Part shown: positions 8,187-16,376 of the stretch, piece by piece
Layout: the number at the start of each line of letters is the position of its first letter
Numbering within the stretch: position 1 is the first letter of the stretch
Assembly: GCA_002345965.1 (NCBI GenBank)
Contig: DDTF01000040.1
Coordinates: 1,834 to 49,359, forward strand
From: Flammeovirgaceae bacterium UBA2371
Lineage (GTDB): Bacteria > Bacteroidota > Bacteroidia > Cytophagales > Cyclobacteriaceae
DNA length: 47,526 nucleotides
Reading direction: 5' to 3'
The notes under the pieces: model-generated
Told to the model about the DNA's origin: nothing
Database searches by the model: none
What the model saw: only the letters and a program-made list of their open reading frames with translations
Program-made: the position numbers and the translations under genes

Positions 8187-8744
8187 GTGATCACCATACA
8201 GGAAGAAAACGCACTTATCGACCGCATTTTGGCTGGCGAAAAGCAGCTATATACCACATTAGTAGATAACTACAAGCGGTATGCGCTCACCATTGCTTTT
8301 AAGGTAACAGACAATAAAGCTGATGCTGAAGAGGTTGCGCAGGAGGCTTTCATCAAAGCTTTTCACTATCTCAGCGGATTTAAGCGTGATGCCAAGTTTT
8401 CCACCTGGTTGTATCGGATTGTATTCAATACTGCCATAAGTTTCAAGAGAAAACACAGGCAGGTATTTCAATCCATCGATACTACATTTCATCCTGAAGG
8501 TGAAGTTGATCACGAATTGGAAAAGGAAGACAAGCGCGTTTTTATTCATCACGCGCTACAACGACTGAATGAACTGGATCGAATGTCCCTTCAGCTTTTT
8601 TACCTAAAAGAGCTTTCTCTGGAGGAGGTAGCGGACATAATGGGTCAGAAGGTGAATACCACCAAGGTGAGAATACACAGGGCACGACAACGCCTGGCGG
8701 ATGAATTGAAAAGTATTTTACAAAATGAGGCATTAACTTTATAG
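8187..8744 (+). CDS. ECF-type RNA polymerase sigma factor
   Basis: The 185-residue protein has sigma region 2 (YKRYALTIAFKVTDNKADAEEVAQEAFIKAF and the KFSTWLYRIVFNTA helix) and region 4 (RLNELDRMSLQLFYLKELSLEEVADIMGQ, then a recognition helix VNTTKVRIHRARQRL). It therefore belongs to the extracytoplasmic-function group. The GTG at 8187 is chosen because the family's N-terminus begins just there and no ATG is near. The gene for a membrane protein, likely its anti-sigma, starts 2 nt after the stop. Matching promoter elements on both sides of the intergenic region suggest it activates itself and the DUF6249 gene. Confidence 0.9.
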   Translation: MITIQEENALIDRILAGEKQLYTTLVDNYKRYALTIAFKVTDNKADAEEVAQEAFIKAFHYLSGFKRDAKFSTWLYRIVFNTAISFKRKHRQVFQSIDTTFHPEGEVDHELEKEDKRVFIHHALQRLNELDRMSLQLFYLKELSLEEVADIMGQKVNTTKVRIHRARQRLADELKSILQNEALTL

Positions 8745-8746
8745 CC

Positions 8747-9265
8747 ATGAAAAGGGAAGCATTGGAAAATTTACTACAGGACTATCTGGATGGCAACCTA
8801 AACGAGGAACAAACCCAGCGCATAGAAAATGCACTTGCAGGTTCTGAAACTCTACGCAACCGGTTGGAAATATTGAAAATAATAGAGAATTCGTTGCGCC
8901 AAGATGAGTTGTTACAACCTTCCTCTCAATTCACACAAAAAGTGATGAGCAACTTACACCAAGTGCCTGTTGCCCCCATGATGACACCAAGGAACGGACT
9001 TATACTTTTAGTTGGTGTGCTTGTGGTTATTGTTGCCAGTGCGTCTCTGATTGACACCGGTATTTTCAATGCATTAAACGGCCTGCTTACTTTTGATCAA
9101 CTGACGTTGCCTTCGGGAATTGCCACTCCATCGTTGCCCGCCATTCCTTTCAGTGGCAAGTGGGTGGTCAATACTATAATTGCACTCAACCTGGGGCTAG
9201 CCTTCTTGATTCTGGACAAAACCATCTTAAAACCTTTTTTCAAGGGAAGAAGAATGCAGTATTAG
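8747..9265 (+). CDS. Putative membrane anti-sigma factor
   Basis: I do not recognise a named family, but position and architecture fit an anti-sigma factor. It starts 2 nt after the ECF sigma gene. The N-terminal ~80 residues are charged and helical (LLQDYLDGNLNEEQTQRIENALAGSETLRNRLEIL), resembling the anti-sigma 'LxxYLDGxLsxxExxxxExxL' pattern. They are followed by hydrophobic segments near residues 85-103 and 145-160. No Cys or His zinc ligands (HxxxCxxC) are present, so it would be a zinc-free variant. The C-terminal tail is short and basic. No protease site is evident. Confidence 0.6.
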   Translation: MKREALENLLQDYLDGNLNEEQTQRIENALAGSETLRNRLEILKIIENSLRQDELLQPSSQFTQKVMSNLHQVPVAPMMTPRNGLILLVGVLVVIVASASLIDTGIFNALNGLLTFDQLTLPSGIATPSLPAIPFSGKWVVNTIIALNLGLAFLILDKTILKPFFKGRRMQY

Positions 9266-9268
9266 CAG

Positions 9269-9676
9269 CTAGCGATCTTTGATGCGGTACATGAATTTCA
9301 GGCCCGACCAGGTTTCATCTACCGCACACACTTTTACATCCACTAATCCATGTGCAAGGCCAAACTGTCGAATGATGGTTTCATCCAAATCGGAAGGAAC
9401 TTTGGAGGCTTTCTTTGGCCACGAAACCCACAACATACCGTCTTTTTTAAGTTCTTGTTTCAGTTTTAGAAATTCCTTCTCAAAAACTTTTCTTTCTTTT
9501 GCAAAGAGGTGGATAAAGTCGGCTGCTTCTTTTTTTGATCTGCTCATTACCTTAATATCTTCCGGCAACGGGCTAATCCAATCCCAATAATCGGATGGCG
9601 CTGCAATGATGCGCAGCGTCAAGCCAGACTTGATGCCCAGCTTCTTAATCAACGGTGTGCCTGAATATCCTGACAT
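9269..9676 (-). CDS. DUF3052-family protein
   Basis: A 135-residue soluble protein with the DUF3052 pattern: N-terminal SGYSGTPLIKKLGIKSG, then DYWDWISPLP, and a central KKDGMLWVSWPKKASKVPSDLDE segment followed by RQFGLAHGLVDVKVCAVDETWSGLKF. The family is widespread, single-gene and without an assigned reaction; the WVSWPK segment is its most conserved part. It lies convergent to the putative anti-sigma gene with only a 3-nt gap. It is separated from the upstream lipoprotein gene by a terminator. Confidence 0.82.
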   Translation of the reverse strand: MSGYSGTPLIKKLGIKSGLTLRIIAAPSDYWDWISPLPEDIKVMSRSKKEAADFIHLFAKERKVFEKEFLKLKQELKKDGMLWVSWPKKASKVPSDLDETIIRQFGLAHGLVDVKVCAVDETWSGLKFMYRIKDR

Positions 9677-9692
9677 TAAAGTTGAGGTTCAT

Positions 9693-9725
9693 AAAAAGAG
9701 CCCCCCGATGATCATCGAGGGGCTC
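9693..9725 (-). terminator. Terminator of the first LPP20-like gene
   Basis: On the minus strand GAGCCCCTCGATGATCATCG pairs in a long near-perfect palindrome ending GGGGGGCTC and followed by TTTTT. It lies 20 nt after the stop of the lipoprotein gene at 9746. Confidence 0.85.
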
Positions 9726-9745
9726 GTCTTATTGATTGAGGGGAA

Positions 9746-10309
9746 TTAATTTCCCATTTTAGCCATTTCCTTATCGAAAGTTTCTTTGAATTTCTCGTAA
9801 TCGTAGTCGATTTTCAAACGCTCATCTTTAGAAAGACGCTCATTGTATTTAGAAACCAACTCATCAGCAGAAAGTTCAATGGCTACATACGTTTTGTAAG
9901 TACCTTGATCTGTCTTTACCAGTTTTTCGCACAAAGTACGAACACCTGATAAAGTCTGATCTACCACCTCGCGGTTCAAGCTCTCAAAACGCTCTTCTAC
10001 TTCTTCTCTGTTGTTCATCTCGCGAGAGTTTACGTAGTTGTCAGTAACCGTTTTTACGGTTGTAGCTATGCTTTGCGCCAATTCATTTCTTGCGTTGGTC
10101 AACGCCTTTTTCTTAGACGTTACCTGATCCTGGCTTTCGCCAATAGAATTTGCTCTGAAATATTTATTGGTGGTAAAAAAATCAGGACCAGAACATGGCA
10201 CGATGATCTCCTGCTCACCCTGAGGAAGTTTCTCTTTTCCTTTACAGCCAGCAATTAGAATTGCTGCTACTGCAACCAGGATGAATGATAGTTTAGTTAA
10301 ATTTTTCAT
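9746..10309 (-). CDS. LPP20-like lipoprotein
   Basis: The 187-residue product has a lipoprotein signal peptide with lipobox LIAGC (Cys near residue 22). The mature part is a charged helical and beta domain: KYFRANSIGESQDQVTSKKKALTNARNELAQSIAT, then VDQTLSGVRTLCEKL and YKTYVAIELSADEL. This layout (ARxxAL..A repeats, then a YxxYVAIEL strand) matches LPP20-family outer-membrane lipoproteins. It is the smaller of two tandem genes of this type. The function is unknown in most species. It probably has its own promoter in the 81-nt gap upstream. Confidence 0.72.
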   Translation of the reverse strand: MKNLTKLSFILVAVAAILIAGCKGKEKLPQGEQEIIVPCSGPDFFTTNKYFRANSIGESQDQVTSKKKALTNARNELAQSIATTVKTVTDNYVNSREMNNREEVEERFESLNREVVDQTLSGVRTLCEKLVKTDQGTYKTYVAIELSADELVSKYNERLSKDERLKIDYDYEKFKETFDKEMAKMGN

Positions 10310-10390
10310 ATTCGATTTCTTATTTGGTTATGCAATTTAGTTAATGCAATTATAAGGCCAACTCAATTTTGAGCGTTTTTTGCCCTATTT

Positions 10391-11770
10391 CTACTGTAAT
10401 ATGGCATTTAGCAATTCAGGTAATTTTTCCTTTTCCAACACCTCCAGCGACTTATTATATGCCTCCTGGCTGGATCTTTCATAATCGAGGCTATAACCTT
10501 TAATGCGATCCAGCGTAGTGGCATATATTTCCTTATTACTCTCCAGGGTTACCACTTTAATGACGGCAGTCACATAAGTAATATAAATACTACCCGATAC
10601 TGCCCCTTTCTCAGAGTTGGCATTGATGTCCATCCAAAGTTCAGCCTTATTTTTGTTGTCAGTGAATTCAAATCCCGAACTGGTCAGGTAGTTTTTAACG
10701 CGATTGGTAATTTGGTCACTGGACTTGTTGACACCCAATGTTTTTTCATCGGAGGTGATGTAAACAATTGGTCGCTGCACTTTTAGCAAGATGTTCACCT
10801 TAGGCACCACCATCCTTTCTGCCACCAGCGCATAGATAGGTGATGCGTTTTCATCTGCAAAATTCAGCATGTTTACTTTTACCCCAACCGTCTGCTCAAT
10901 GTCTTTGGAGCTGATTTTAGTTAAGAGGATTTTACTCTGTCCTGTCTGATCTGTTTTGTATTCTGGAAATACGTCACCGGCCCCTTTTTCAAAATAGGCT
11001 TTCAGGGGTAAACCAGAAATAGGTTTCTTAGAGTCTTTGTAAATGGCGCTTACCATTACGGTCTCTGTTCCGGATGTTACCCTTCTGTTGAGCATAATCT
11101 CGGTGGGACTGGCCACCAGTTGTATCTTGTCCAACAGTTGTTGAATGGAAGCATATATTTCGTTGGTAAGCAAAATTTCCTTACCCTCATATTCGATGCG
11201 GATGGGTTCTGCCAGGTATTTTTCGATAGCCCCAAAACCCTTGTAGTAAAAACCAAGTGCCAGCACATCATCACCTGCGCGTTCAGATTGTTTTGCTTTG
11301 GTAAAAAAGTCAAGTGCCAGCGCTACAGCGTTTCTCTTTTGTTCGTCTTTAATTTCCTTGTACCGCTGTTTAGAAAGGCGATAATACACCCAATAATTTT
11401 GGTCATCCTGCCAGGCATCCACCTGTTCAAATTCCTGTAGTTCGTCTGTGGCGGTAGTCTTGATTATTTGTTCGTATTTCTCCTGAAATTCTTTATTGGC
11501 ATCTATCTGACTGAGCACGGACGTAGAGGAAACAGTCACCCTGATTTCAGAAATTATATCCTCCAATGCGCTGCTTTTTGCGGAATTGATGTAGTTGTTT
11601 GTCCCGTCTTTTACGCTATGACCAATTCCAATGTAATAGCGATCCTGCATGGGTTTGGCGCTTAACCACTCCGGACGAGGGTTTTGCAAGTCCGTTTTCA
11701 GACTTTTATTGGTCAGCGATGGACTGCATCCAAAGCACAAAAACAGAAGAAAATAGATTCGTTTCACCAA
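10391..11770 (-). CDS. LPP20-like lipoprotein with C-terminal extension
   Basis: The 459-residue protein has a lipobox (LCFGC, Cys near residue 15) and an N-terminal LPP20-like domain: PEWLSAKPMQDRYYIGIGHS, SAKSSALEDIISEIRVTVSS, then NYWVYYRLSKQRYKEI. A helical linker (KRNAVALALDFFTKAKQSERAGDDVLALGFYYKGF) resembles a TPR hairpin. The C-terminal half contains a beta-sandwich-like segment (VSAIYKDSKKPISGLPLKAYFEKGAGDVF) and an alpha/beta end (VKNYLTSSGFEFTDNKNKAELWMDINA). It lies 81 nt upstream of the smaller paralog on the same strand. It is probably exported to the outer membrane; the function is unknown. Confidence 0.68.
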   Translation of the reverse strand: MVKRIYFLLFLCFGCSPSLTNKSLKTDLQNPRPEWLSAKPMQDRYYIGIGHSVKDGTNNYINSAKSSALEDIISEIRVTVSSTSVLSQIDANKEFQEKYEQIIKTTATDELQEFEQVDAWQDDQNYWVYYRLSKQRYKEIKDEQKRNAVALALDFFTKAKQSERAGDDVLALGFYYKGFGAIEKYLAEPIRIEYEGKEILLTNEIYASIQQLLDKIQLVASPTEIMLNRRVTSGTETVMVSAIYKDSKKPISGLPLKAYFEKGAGDVFPEYKTDQTGQSKILLTKISSKDIEQTVGVKVNMLNFADENASPIYALVAERMVVPKVNILLKVQRPIVYITSDEKTLGVNKSSDQITNRVKNYLTSSGFEFTDNKNKAELWMDINANSEKGAVSGSIYITYVTAVIKVVTLESNKEIYATTLDRIKGYSLDYERSSQEAYNKSLEVLEKEKLPELLNAILQ

Positions 11771-11911
11771 CTAAAAAGTTATAATCCTTGTTAATATATA
11801 ACCACATCCGTGCCAAAGCAGGAAAGTGAAAACAAATCTAGGCTGTAAATACGGTAGGGCAAGTCAAGATCGTTTAAAAAATTGTAATTTTAATATAGAA
11901 AACGGCTAAAT

Positions 11912-12418
11912 ATGAAAGGTTGGATAGGAGTTATTGCATTGAGCATGGCACTTTTGTCATGTCAGGAAAGTGAAACTGTGTCGGAATTCACTGGAAATGA
12001 GGTAACGTACGCATTGCAGCAAACCTCTGATTTCAAGGTAAGCGGCACAGTGACCATCAAAGAAAAAAAGGATGGTACAAGTCTGGTGTTGTTACAATTG
12101 GAGGGGACTGATGGAGACATGAAACTGCCAGTGCATTTGCATTTGGGAGACATTTCTGCCCCAGATGCAGAGATAGCAGCCTTGTTAAATCCCGTTGTAG
12201 CAAGCACAGGAATCAGTGAAACTTCACTGACACAATTGGCTAACGAAACGAAGCTGAGCTATAATGAATTGATCGATTTAGAGGCAAGTATTAAAATACA
12301 CTTGTCGGACGTTGGGCCTGAAAGGGATATCATTTTAGCTGGAGGGAACATCGGAGCCATCGCTTCCAAGGGGATAGCCAATGGCCGGGTGGGCATCGGT
12401 GTGTGCAAGAGTGAATAA
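11912..12418 (+). CDS. CHRD-like lipoprotein
   Basis: The 168-residue protein has a short lipoprotein signal (LSMALLSC, Cys near residue 17). The mature part is a beta-rich domain with VTYALQQTSDFKVSGTVTIKEKK, a histidine-bearing LPVHLHLGDISAPDAEI strand, and a glycine-rich end, GRVGIGVCKSE. The LPVHLHLG segment and overall length resemble CHRD / superoxide-dismutase-like lipoproteins of Bacteroidota, but the similarity is from reading and not a computed match. It is monocistronic with a strong terminator. Confidence 0.55.
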   Translation: MKGWIGVIALSMALLSCQESETVSEFTGNEVTYALQQTSDFKVSGTVTIKEKKDGTSLVLLQLEGTDGDMKLPVHLHLGDISAPDAEIAALLNPVVASTGISETSLTQLANETKLSYNELIDLEASIKIHLSDVGPERDIILAGGNIGAIASKGIANGRVGIGVCKSE

Positions 12419-12437
12419 ATCTGAATAGACCTCATAA

Positions 12438-12466
12438 AAAAGGCCATCCTGATTGGATGGCCTTTT
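12438..12466 (+). terminator. Bidirectional terminator between the CHRD-like gene and sdhB
   Basis: A 12-bp stem (AAAAGGCCATCC/GGATGGCCTTTT) with a 5-nt loop is flanked by A-rich and T-rich tracts, so it can work in both directions for the convergent genes. Confidence 0.88.
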
Positions 12467-12486
12467 CTTTTATTAACCTGAACTTA

Positions 12487-13236
12487 TCAGACGTTGTTTG
12501 AACTCAACTTGGCACTGAAATATTCTCTGTTAAGTCTGGCGATGTTGGTGATTTTTATGTCTTTGGGGCACTCCGCTTCACAGGCTTTGGTATTGGTGCA
12601 GGCACCGAATCCCTCTTCGTCCATTTGAGCCACCATTTTTTCTACGCGGGTTTTTCTTTCTACCTGTCCTTGTGGCAAGAGTGCAAATTGAGAAACCTTG
12701 GCGCTTACAAAGAGCATGGCTGACGCATTTTTACAAGCAGCCACGCATGCGCCACATCCGATACAAGTTGCTGCATCAAAAGCTTCATCAGCAATTCTTT
12801 TAGGAATAGGAATTTCATTGGCATCGGGCACTCCACCGGTGTTCACGGATATATAACCTCCTGCCTGTTGTATTCTGTCAAATGCTGAGCGATCGACCAC
12901 AAGGTCTTTGATTACGGGAAAGGGTTGTGCACGCCAGGGCTCCACGGTAATGGTTTGACCATCTTTGAAAGACCTCATGTGCAACTGACAAGTAGTAGTT
13001 TGAAGGGGTCCGTGGGGGCGTCCGTTAATGTAAAGACTGCACATACCACAAATACCTTCACGGCAGTCGTGATCAAAAGCGATGGGCTCCTCTCCCTTTT
13101 TCACCAAACTCTCGTTGAGGACGTCAATCATTTCCAGAAAAGACATGTCTTCTGAAACATGGTCAACGGGATAGGTCTTAAATCCTCCCTTTGATTCATT
13201 GTTCTTTTGTCTCCAGACTTTTAACGTGATCTTCAT
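12487..13236 (-). CDS. sdhB: Succinate dehydrogenase / fumarate reductase iron-sulfur subunit
   Basis: This subunit passes electrons from the flavoprotein to membrane quinone in complex II of the TCA cycle and respiratory chain. The [2Fe-2S] ligands are C58, C63, C66 and C83 (CREGICGMC...TTTC). The second cluster region shows CIGCGACVAACKNA, and the third CTNTKACEAECPKDI. At 249 residues it is the normal length for the Bacteroidota/epsilon-type enzyme. It is the last gene of sdhC-sdhA-sdhB, 2 nt after sdhA, and ends before a bidirectional terminator. Confidence 0.95.
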   Translation of the reverse strand: MKITLKVWRQKNNESKGGFKTYPVDHVSEDMSFLEMIDVLNESLVKKGEEPIAFDHDCREGICGMCSLYINGRPHGPLQTTTCQLHMRSFKDGQTITVEPWRAQPFPVIKDLVVDRSAFDRIQQAGGYISVNTGGVPDANEIPIPKRIADEAFDAATCIGCGACVAACKNASAMLFVSAKVSQFALLPQGQVERKTRVEKMVAQMDEEGFGACTNTKACEAECPKDIKITNIARLNREYFSAKLSSNNV

Positions 13237-13238
13237 AA

Positions 13239-15158
13239 TTATTTATAGCTACGCTGTGTGAGTTTAACATTTTCAAATTTCAGTTCTTCTTTATGAAGCA
13301 CCTCGGGCTGATCGTCACCTTTGTATTCCCATGCTGCCACATAGGAGAATTCATCGTCCTTTCTTTTTGCCTCTCCTTCCGGAGTCTGCGACTCTTCCCT
13401 GAAATGACCACCACATGATTCGGATCTGTTCAAAGCATCATCCACCATCAATTCTCCCAGTTCTATAAAATCAGCCACGCGGTTGGCTTTTTCCAGTTCC
13501 TGATTGAGTTCGCCTGCGCCACCCACTACATTCACATTTTCCCAGAACTCTTTTTTCAGTTCCTGGATTTTCTTCTTGGCTGTTTTTAAGCCTTGTTCGG
13601 TGCGAGACATACCACAGTATTCCCACATGGTAAGGCCTAATTCTCTATGGAATTGATCTACGGTCTTTTTACCCTTTATATTGAGTAACTTATTGATTCT
13701 GTTGTTCACATTTTCCATCGCTTCTTTGAACTCGGGACGGTCAGTGCTTATTTTTTCATAAGGCAAACCTGCCAGGTAATCGCCAATGGTATAAGGAATT
13801 ACAAAGTAGCCGTCAGCCAATCCTTGCATGAGTGCGCTTGCACCAAGGCGATTGGCACCATGGTCGGAGAAGTTGGCTTCGCCCAGTGCGTACAATCCCG
13901 GCACAGTGGTCATCAGGTTATAGTCGACCCACAAACCGCCCATGGTATAATGCACGGCAGGATAGATCATCATGGGGCCTTCATAGGGATTATCTCCTGT
14001 GATTTGTTGATACATATCAAACAGGTTACCATATTTAGCTTCTATGTTTGCTTTGCCCACACGTTTGATGGCATCTGTAAAATCGAGGAACACAGCCAGG
14101 CCTGAACCCACGCCTCGACCTTCATCGCAAACTTCTTTCGCATTTCTGGAGGCCACATCACGCGGCACCAGGTTGCCAAAAGATGGATATTTTCTTTCCA
14201 GGTAATAGTCGCGGTCTGCCTCAGGAATTTTGACAGCGTCTTTGGCTTTCAATCCCGGCATTGCTTTTTTAGGCACCCATACTCTACCGTCATTTCTCAA
14301 CGACTCTGACATGAGAGTTAATTTAGACTGGTGATCGCCAGAAACGGGAATGCAAGTAGGGTGAATTTGCGTAAAGCAAGGATTGCCAAACAATGCACCT
14401 TTTTTGTGGGCGCGCCATGCAGCAGTTGCATTAGAGCCCTTTGCGTTGGTTGATAAAAAGAATACGTTGCCATATCCGCCTGTGCAAAGTAACACTGCGT
14501 GTGCACTGTGCGATTCAATTTTGCCAGTTATTAAGTTTCTAGTGATAATGCCTCGCGCTTTTCCATCTACCATCACAAGGTCCAGCATTTCAGTACGATT
14601 GTGCATTTCAACCTTTCCATTGGCTATTTGTCTGTTGAGTGCGCTGTAAGCACCTAACAACAACTGCTGGCCAGTTTGTCCGCGGGCATAAAATGTTCTG
14701 GATACTTGAGCACCACCAAAAGAGCGGTTGTCAAGCAATCCACCATATTCTCTGGCAAAAGGTACACCTTGTGCTACGCATTGGTCGATGATGTTGACAC
14801 TCACTTCAGCCAATCGGTGCACATTACCCTCGCGCGAGCGATAGTCTCCACCTTTTACAGTATCATAAAAGAGACGGTAAATGCTGTCACCGTCATTTTG
14901 ATAATTCTTAGCAGCGTTGATACCGCCCTGAGCGGCAATGCTGTGTGCCCTTCTGGGGCTATCCTGAAAGCAGAATGTTTTTACGTTATAGCCGAGTTCA
15001 GCCAATGAAGCTGACGCAGAGGCACCGGCCAATCCTGTACCGACAACAATAATGTCATACTTGCGCTTGTTGGCCGGGTTGACCAGCTTCAGGTTAAATT
15101 TATGTTTGGTCCACTTCTCGCCAATTGGGCCTTCTGGAATTTTCGAATCGAGCATCAT
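13239..15158 (-). CDS. sdhA: Succinate dehydrogenase / fumarate reductase flavoprotein subunit
   Basis: The 639-residue catalytic subunit oxidises succinate to fumarate with covalently bound FAD. The dinucleotide fold is VVGTGLAGASASASLAELG near residue 36, followed by RRAHSIAAQGGINA, where the histidine is the likely covalent FAD attachment point. The active-site region AVHYTMGGLWVDYN and the FSDHGANRLGASALMQGL segment are both present. This is the longer flavoprotein variant that pairs with a single five-helix cytochrome b subunit. The gene sits 18 nt after sdhC and 2 nt before sdhB. Confidence 0.96.
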   Translation of the reverse strand: MMLDSKIPEGPIGEKWTKHKFNLKLVNPANKRKYDIIVVGTGLAGASASASLAELGYNVKTFCFQDSPRRAHSIAAQGGINAAKNYQNDGDSIYRLFYDTVKGGDYRSREGNVHRLAEVSVNIIDQCVAQGVPFAREYGGLLDNRSFGGAQVSRTFYARGQTGQQLLLGAYSALNRQIANGKVEMHNRTEMLDLVMVDGKARGIITRNLITGKIESHSAHAVLLCTGGYGNVFFLSTNAKGSNATAAWRAHKKGALFGNPCFTQIHPTCIPVSGDHQSKLTLMSESLRNDGRVWVPKKAMPGLKAKDAVKIPEADRDYYLERKYPSFGNLVPRDVASRNAKEVCDEGRGVGSGLAVFLDFTDAIKRVGKANIEAKYGNLFDMYQQITGDNPYEGPMMIYPAVHYTMGGLWVDYNLMTTVPGLYALGEANFSDHGANRLGASALMQGLADGYFVIPYTIGDYLAGLPYEKISTDRPEFKEAMENVNNRINKLLNIKGKKTVDQFHRELGLTMWEYCGMSRTEQGLKTAKKKIQELKKEFWENVNVVGGAGELNQELEKANRVADFIELGELMVDDALNRSESCGGHFREESQTPEGEAKRKDDEFSYVAAWEYKGDDQPEVLHKEELKFENVKLTQRSYK

Positions 15159-15176
15159 AGTTCTAGCTGGCTAAAA

Positions 15177-15851
15177 TTATTTTAAAAAAATCATTATAGG
15201 GATAAGCGCAAACAGCGCTGGGACAATTATCGCAAATGCCCTTCCTACGAAATTAATAACAGGATTATACTTCACATGGTTTAGCCCAAGGGTCTGAAAA
15301 GCACTAGAAAATCCATGCCACAGGTGAAATGCAAGCCCGATCATACACACTACATACAACCCGGCATACCATGCTTTGGCAAACCAAAAGGATACCAAGG
15401 TATAAGCATCGCTCATTTCCTTTCCGTCAATTACCACTTTAGGGGTTGTACCCCAGTGCAACTCTGCAAAGAAATGACGGAGGTGCACCACAAGGAAGAT
15501 AAGGATAATGGTTCCCAAAATTCCCATGTTGCGGGAGGTCCAATGAGAGGACTTATTGCTGATGGCATAACCTTCTTGTCCCCGAGATTGTCGGTTTTGT
15601 CGACTTAGCATGATGGCCCAAACAATGTGGATCAGAATAAGGGCAAAATTGACTTTTGATATGGTTTGTATCAGCGGGTTGTGACTCATGAATTCAGTGT
15701 AGACATTGAATGCCAGTCCACCATCATCTTTGAGGAGTTGCAGATTTCCAATAAGATGAACTAACAGAAATAAGATCAAGAAAAGACCCGTCAGGGCCAT
15801 GAGCAATTTTCTTCCAAGAGTGCTTGAGAAGAGGTTAGTAAACCATTTCAT
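15177..15851 (-). CDS. sdhC: Succinate dehydrogenase cytochrome b subunit
   Basis: The 224-residue membrane anchor has five hydrophobic segments and holds haem b and the quinone site. Histidines in the membrane segments, candidates for haem ligation, occur in LVHLIGNL, LILIHIVWA, LVVHLRHFF and GLAFHLWHGF. This single-polypeptide, five-helix form is the type B complex II anchor found in Bacteroidota. It is the first gene of the sdhCAB operon; the promoter should lie within 15852-15950 but no clear TAnnTTTG was found there. Confidence 0.9.
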   Translation of the reverse strand: MKWFTNLFSSTLGRKLLMALTGLFLILFLLVHLIGNLQLLKDDGGLAFNVYTEFMSHNPLIQTISKVNFALILIHIVWAIMLSRQNRQSRGQEGYAISNKSSHWTSRNMGILGTIILIFLVVHLRHFFAELHWGTTPKVVIDGKEMSDAYTLVSFWFAKAWYAGLYVVCMIGLAFHLWHGFSSAFQTLGLNHVKYNPVINFVGRAFAIIVPALFALIPIMIFLK

Positions 15852-16376
15852 CAGTTATTGTTTTGGTCTTTAGTACGATGAAATGCCCGGGACAGAAATC
15901 TTTGTTCATAAAATGATAACATCCAAAAGCATTTCTAAAAGCGTTGTTGTGCGCTGTTTTTGAAACGAACCAAAAATACTCTCCAAAGCTTTACTAAACA
16001 ATTTGACGATGAAAATTTCAAGTATTTATAAAGATTATAAATGCAACGATTGGAAGTGCCCTAGTTAGAGAGCAGTTCTAACAACATGATTACCAATGAC
16101 AGCAGACCCATCATAATGAATAAGAACCAATGTTTCTTGATAAAGCCCTTAATGCTGTTTACCCCTTTCATGACATCTATATTTTAATTTGTATGTCAGT
16201 AAGGACAAAGGCTGTTCCAACTGCCATTAAGCGCATTTGAGGCCTATCAGAGTACTTTTATAGTTTCTATAATGGAAATAATTCTCAATTTGGGAAATTT
16301 GATTTATCATTTTGTCGGTTGCCAGCCCTGTTCATTAAACGTATTTTTACACTTTGTCAACCACTAATCGCTTTCG
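15852..16376. other. Intergenic region between sdhC and dnaE
   Basis: This 525-nt gap separates divergent sdhC and dnaE. It holds one plausible small ORF on the minus strand (16061-16171). The rest is AT-rich with no hairpin terminator or exact promoter element that I can support; TTTTTACACTTTG at 16344-16356 is near the Bacteroidota -7 consensus but has one extra spacer base. Confidence 0.5.
16061..16171 (-). CDS. Putative 36-residue single-pass membrane microprotein
   Basis: An ATG at 16171 opens a 36-codon frame ending in TAG at 16061-16063. The product has a basic amphipathic start (MKGVNSIKGFIKKHW) and one hydrophobic segment of about 20 residues (FLFIMMGLLSLVIMLLELL). That layout is typical of real small membrane proteins, but a short hydrophobic ORF can also arise by chance. 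It lies in the same orientation as sdhC, about 210 nt upstream of it, in an otherwise empty gap. No homolog is recalled. Confidence 0.4.
   Translation of the reverse strand: MKGVNSIKGFIKKHWFLFIMMGLLSLVIMLLELLSN

Noticed and set aside
9279..9590. Long plus-strand frame opposite the DUF3052 gene
   Set aside because: It is an antisense shadow; the minus-strand product matches a known family across its whole length.
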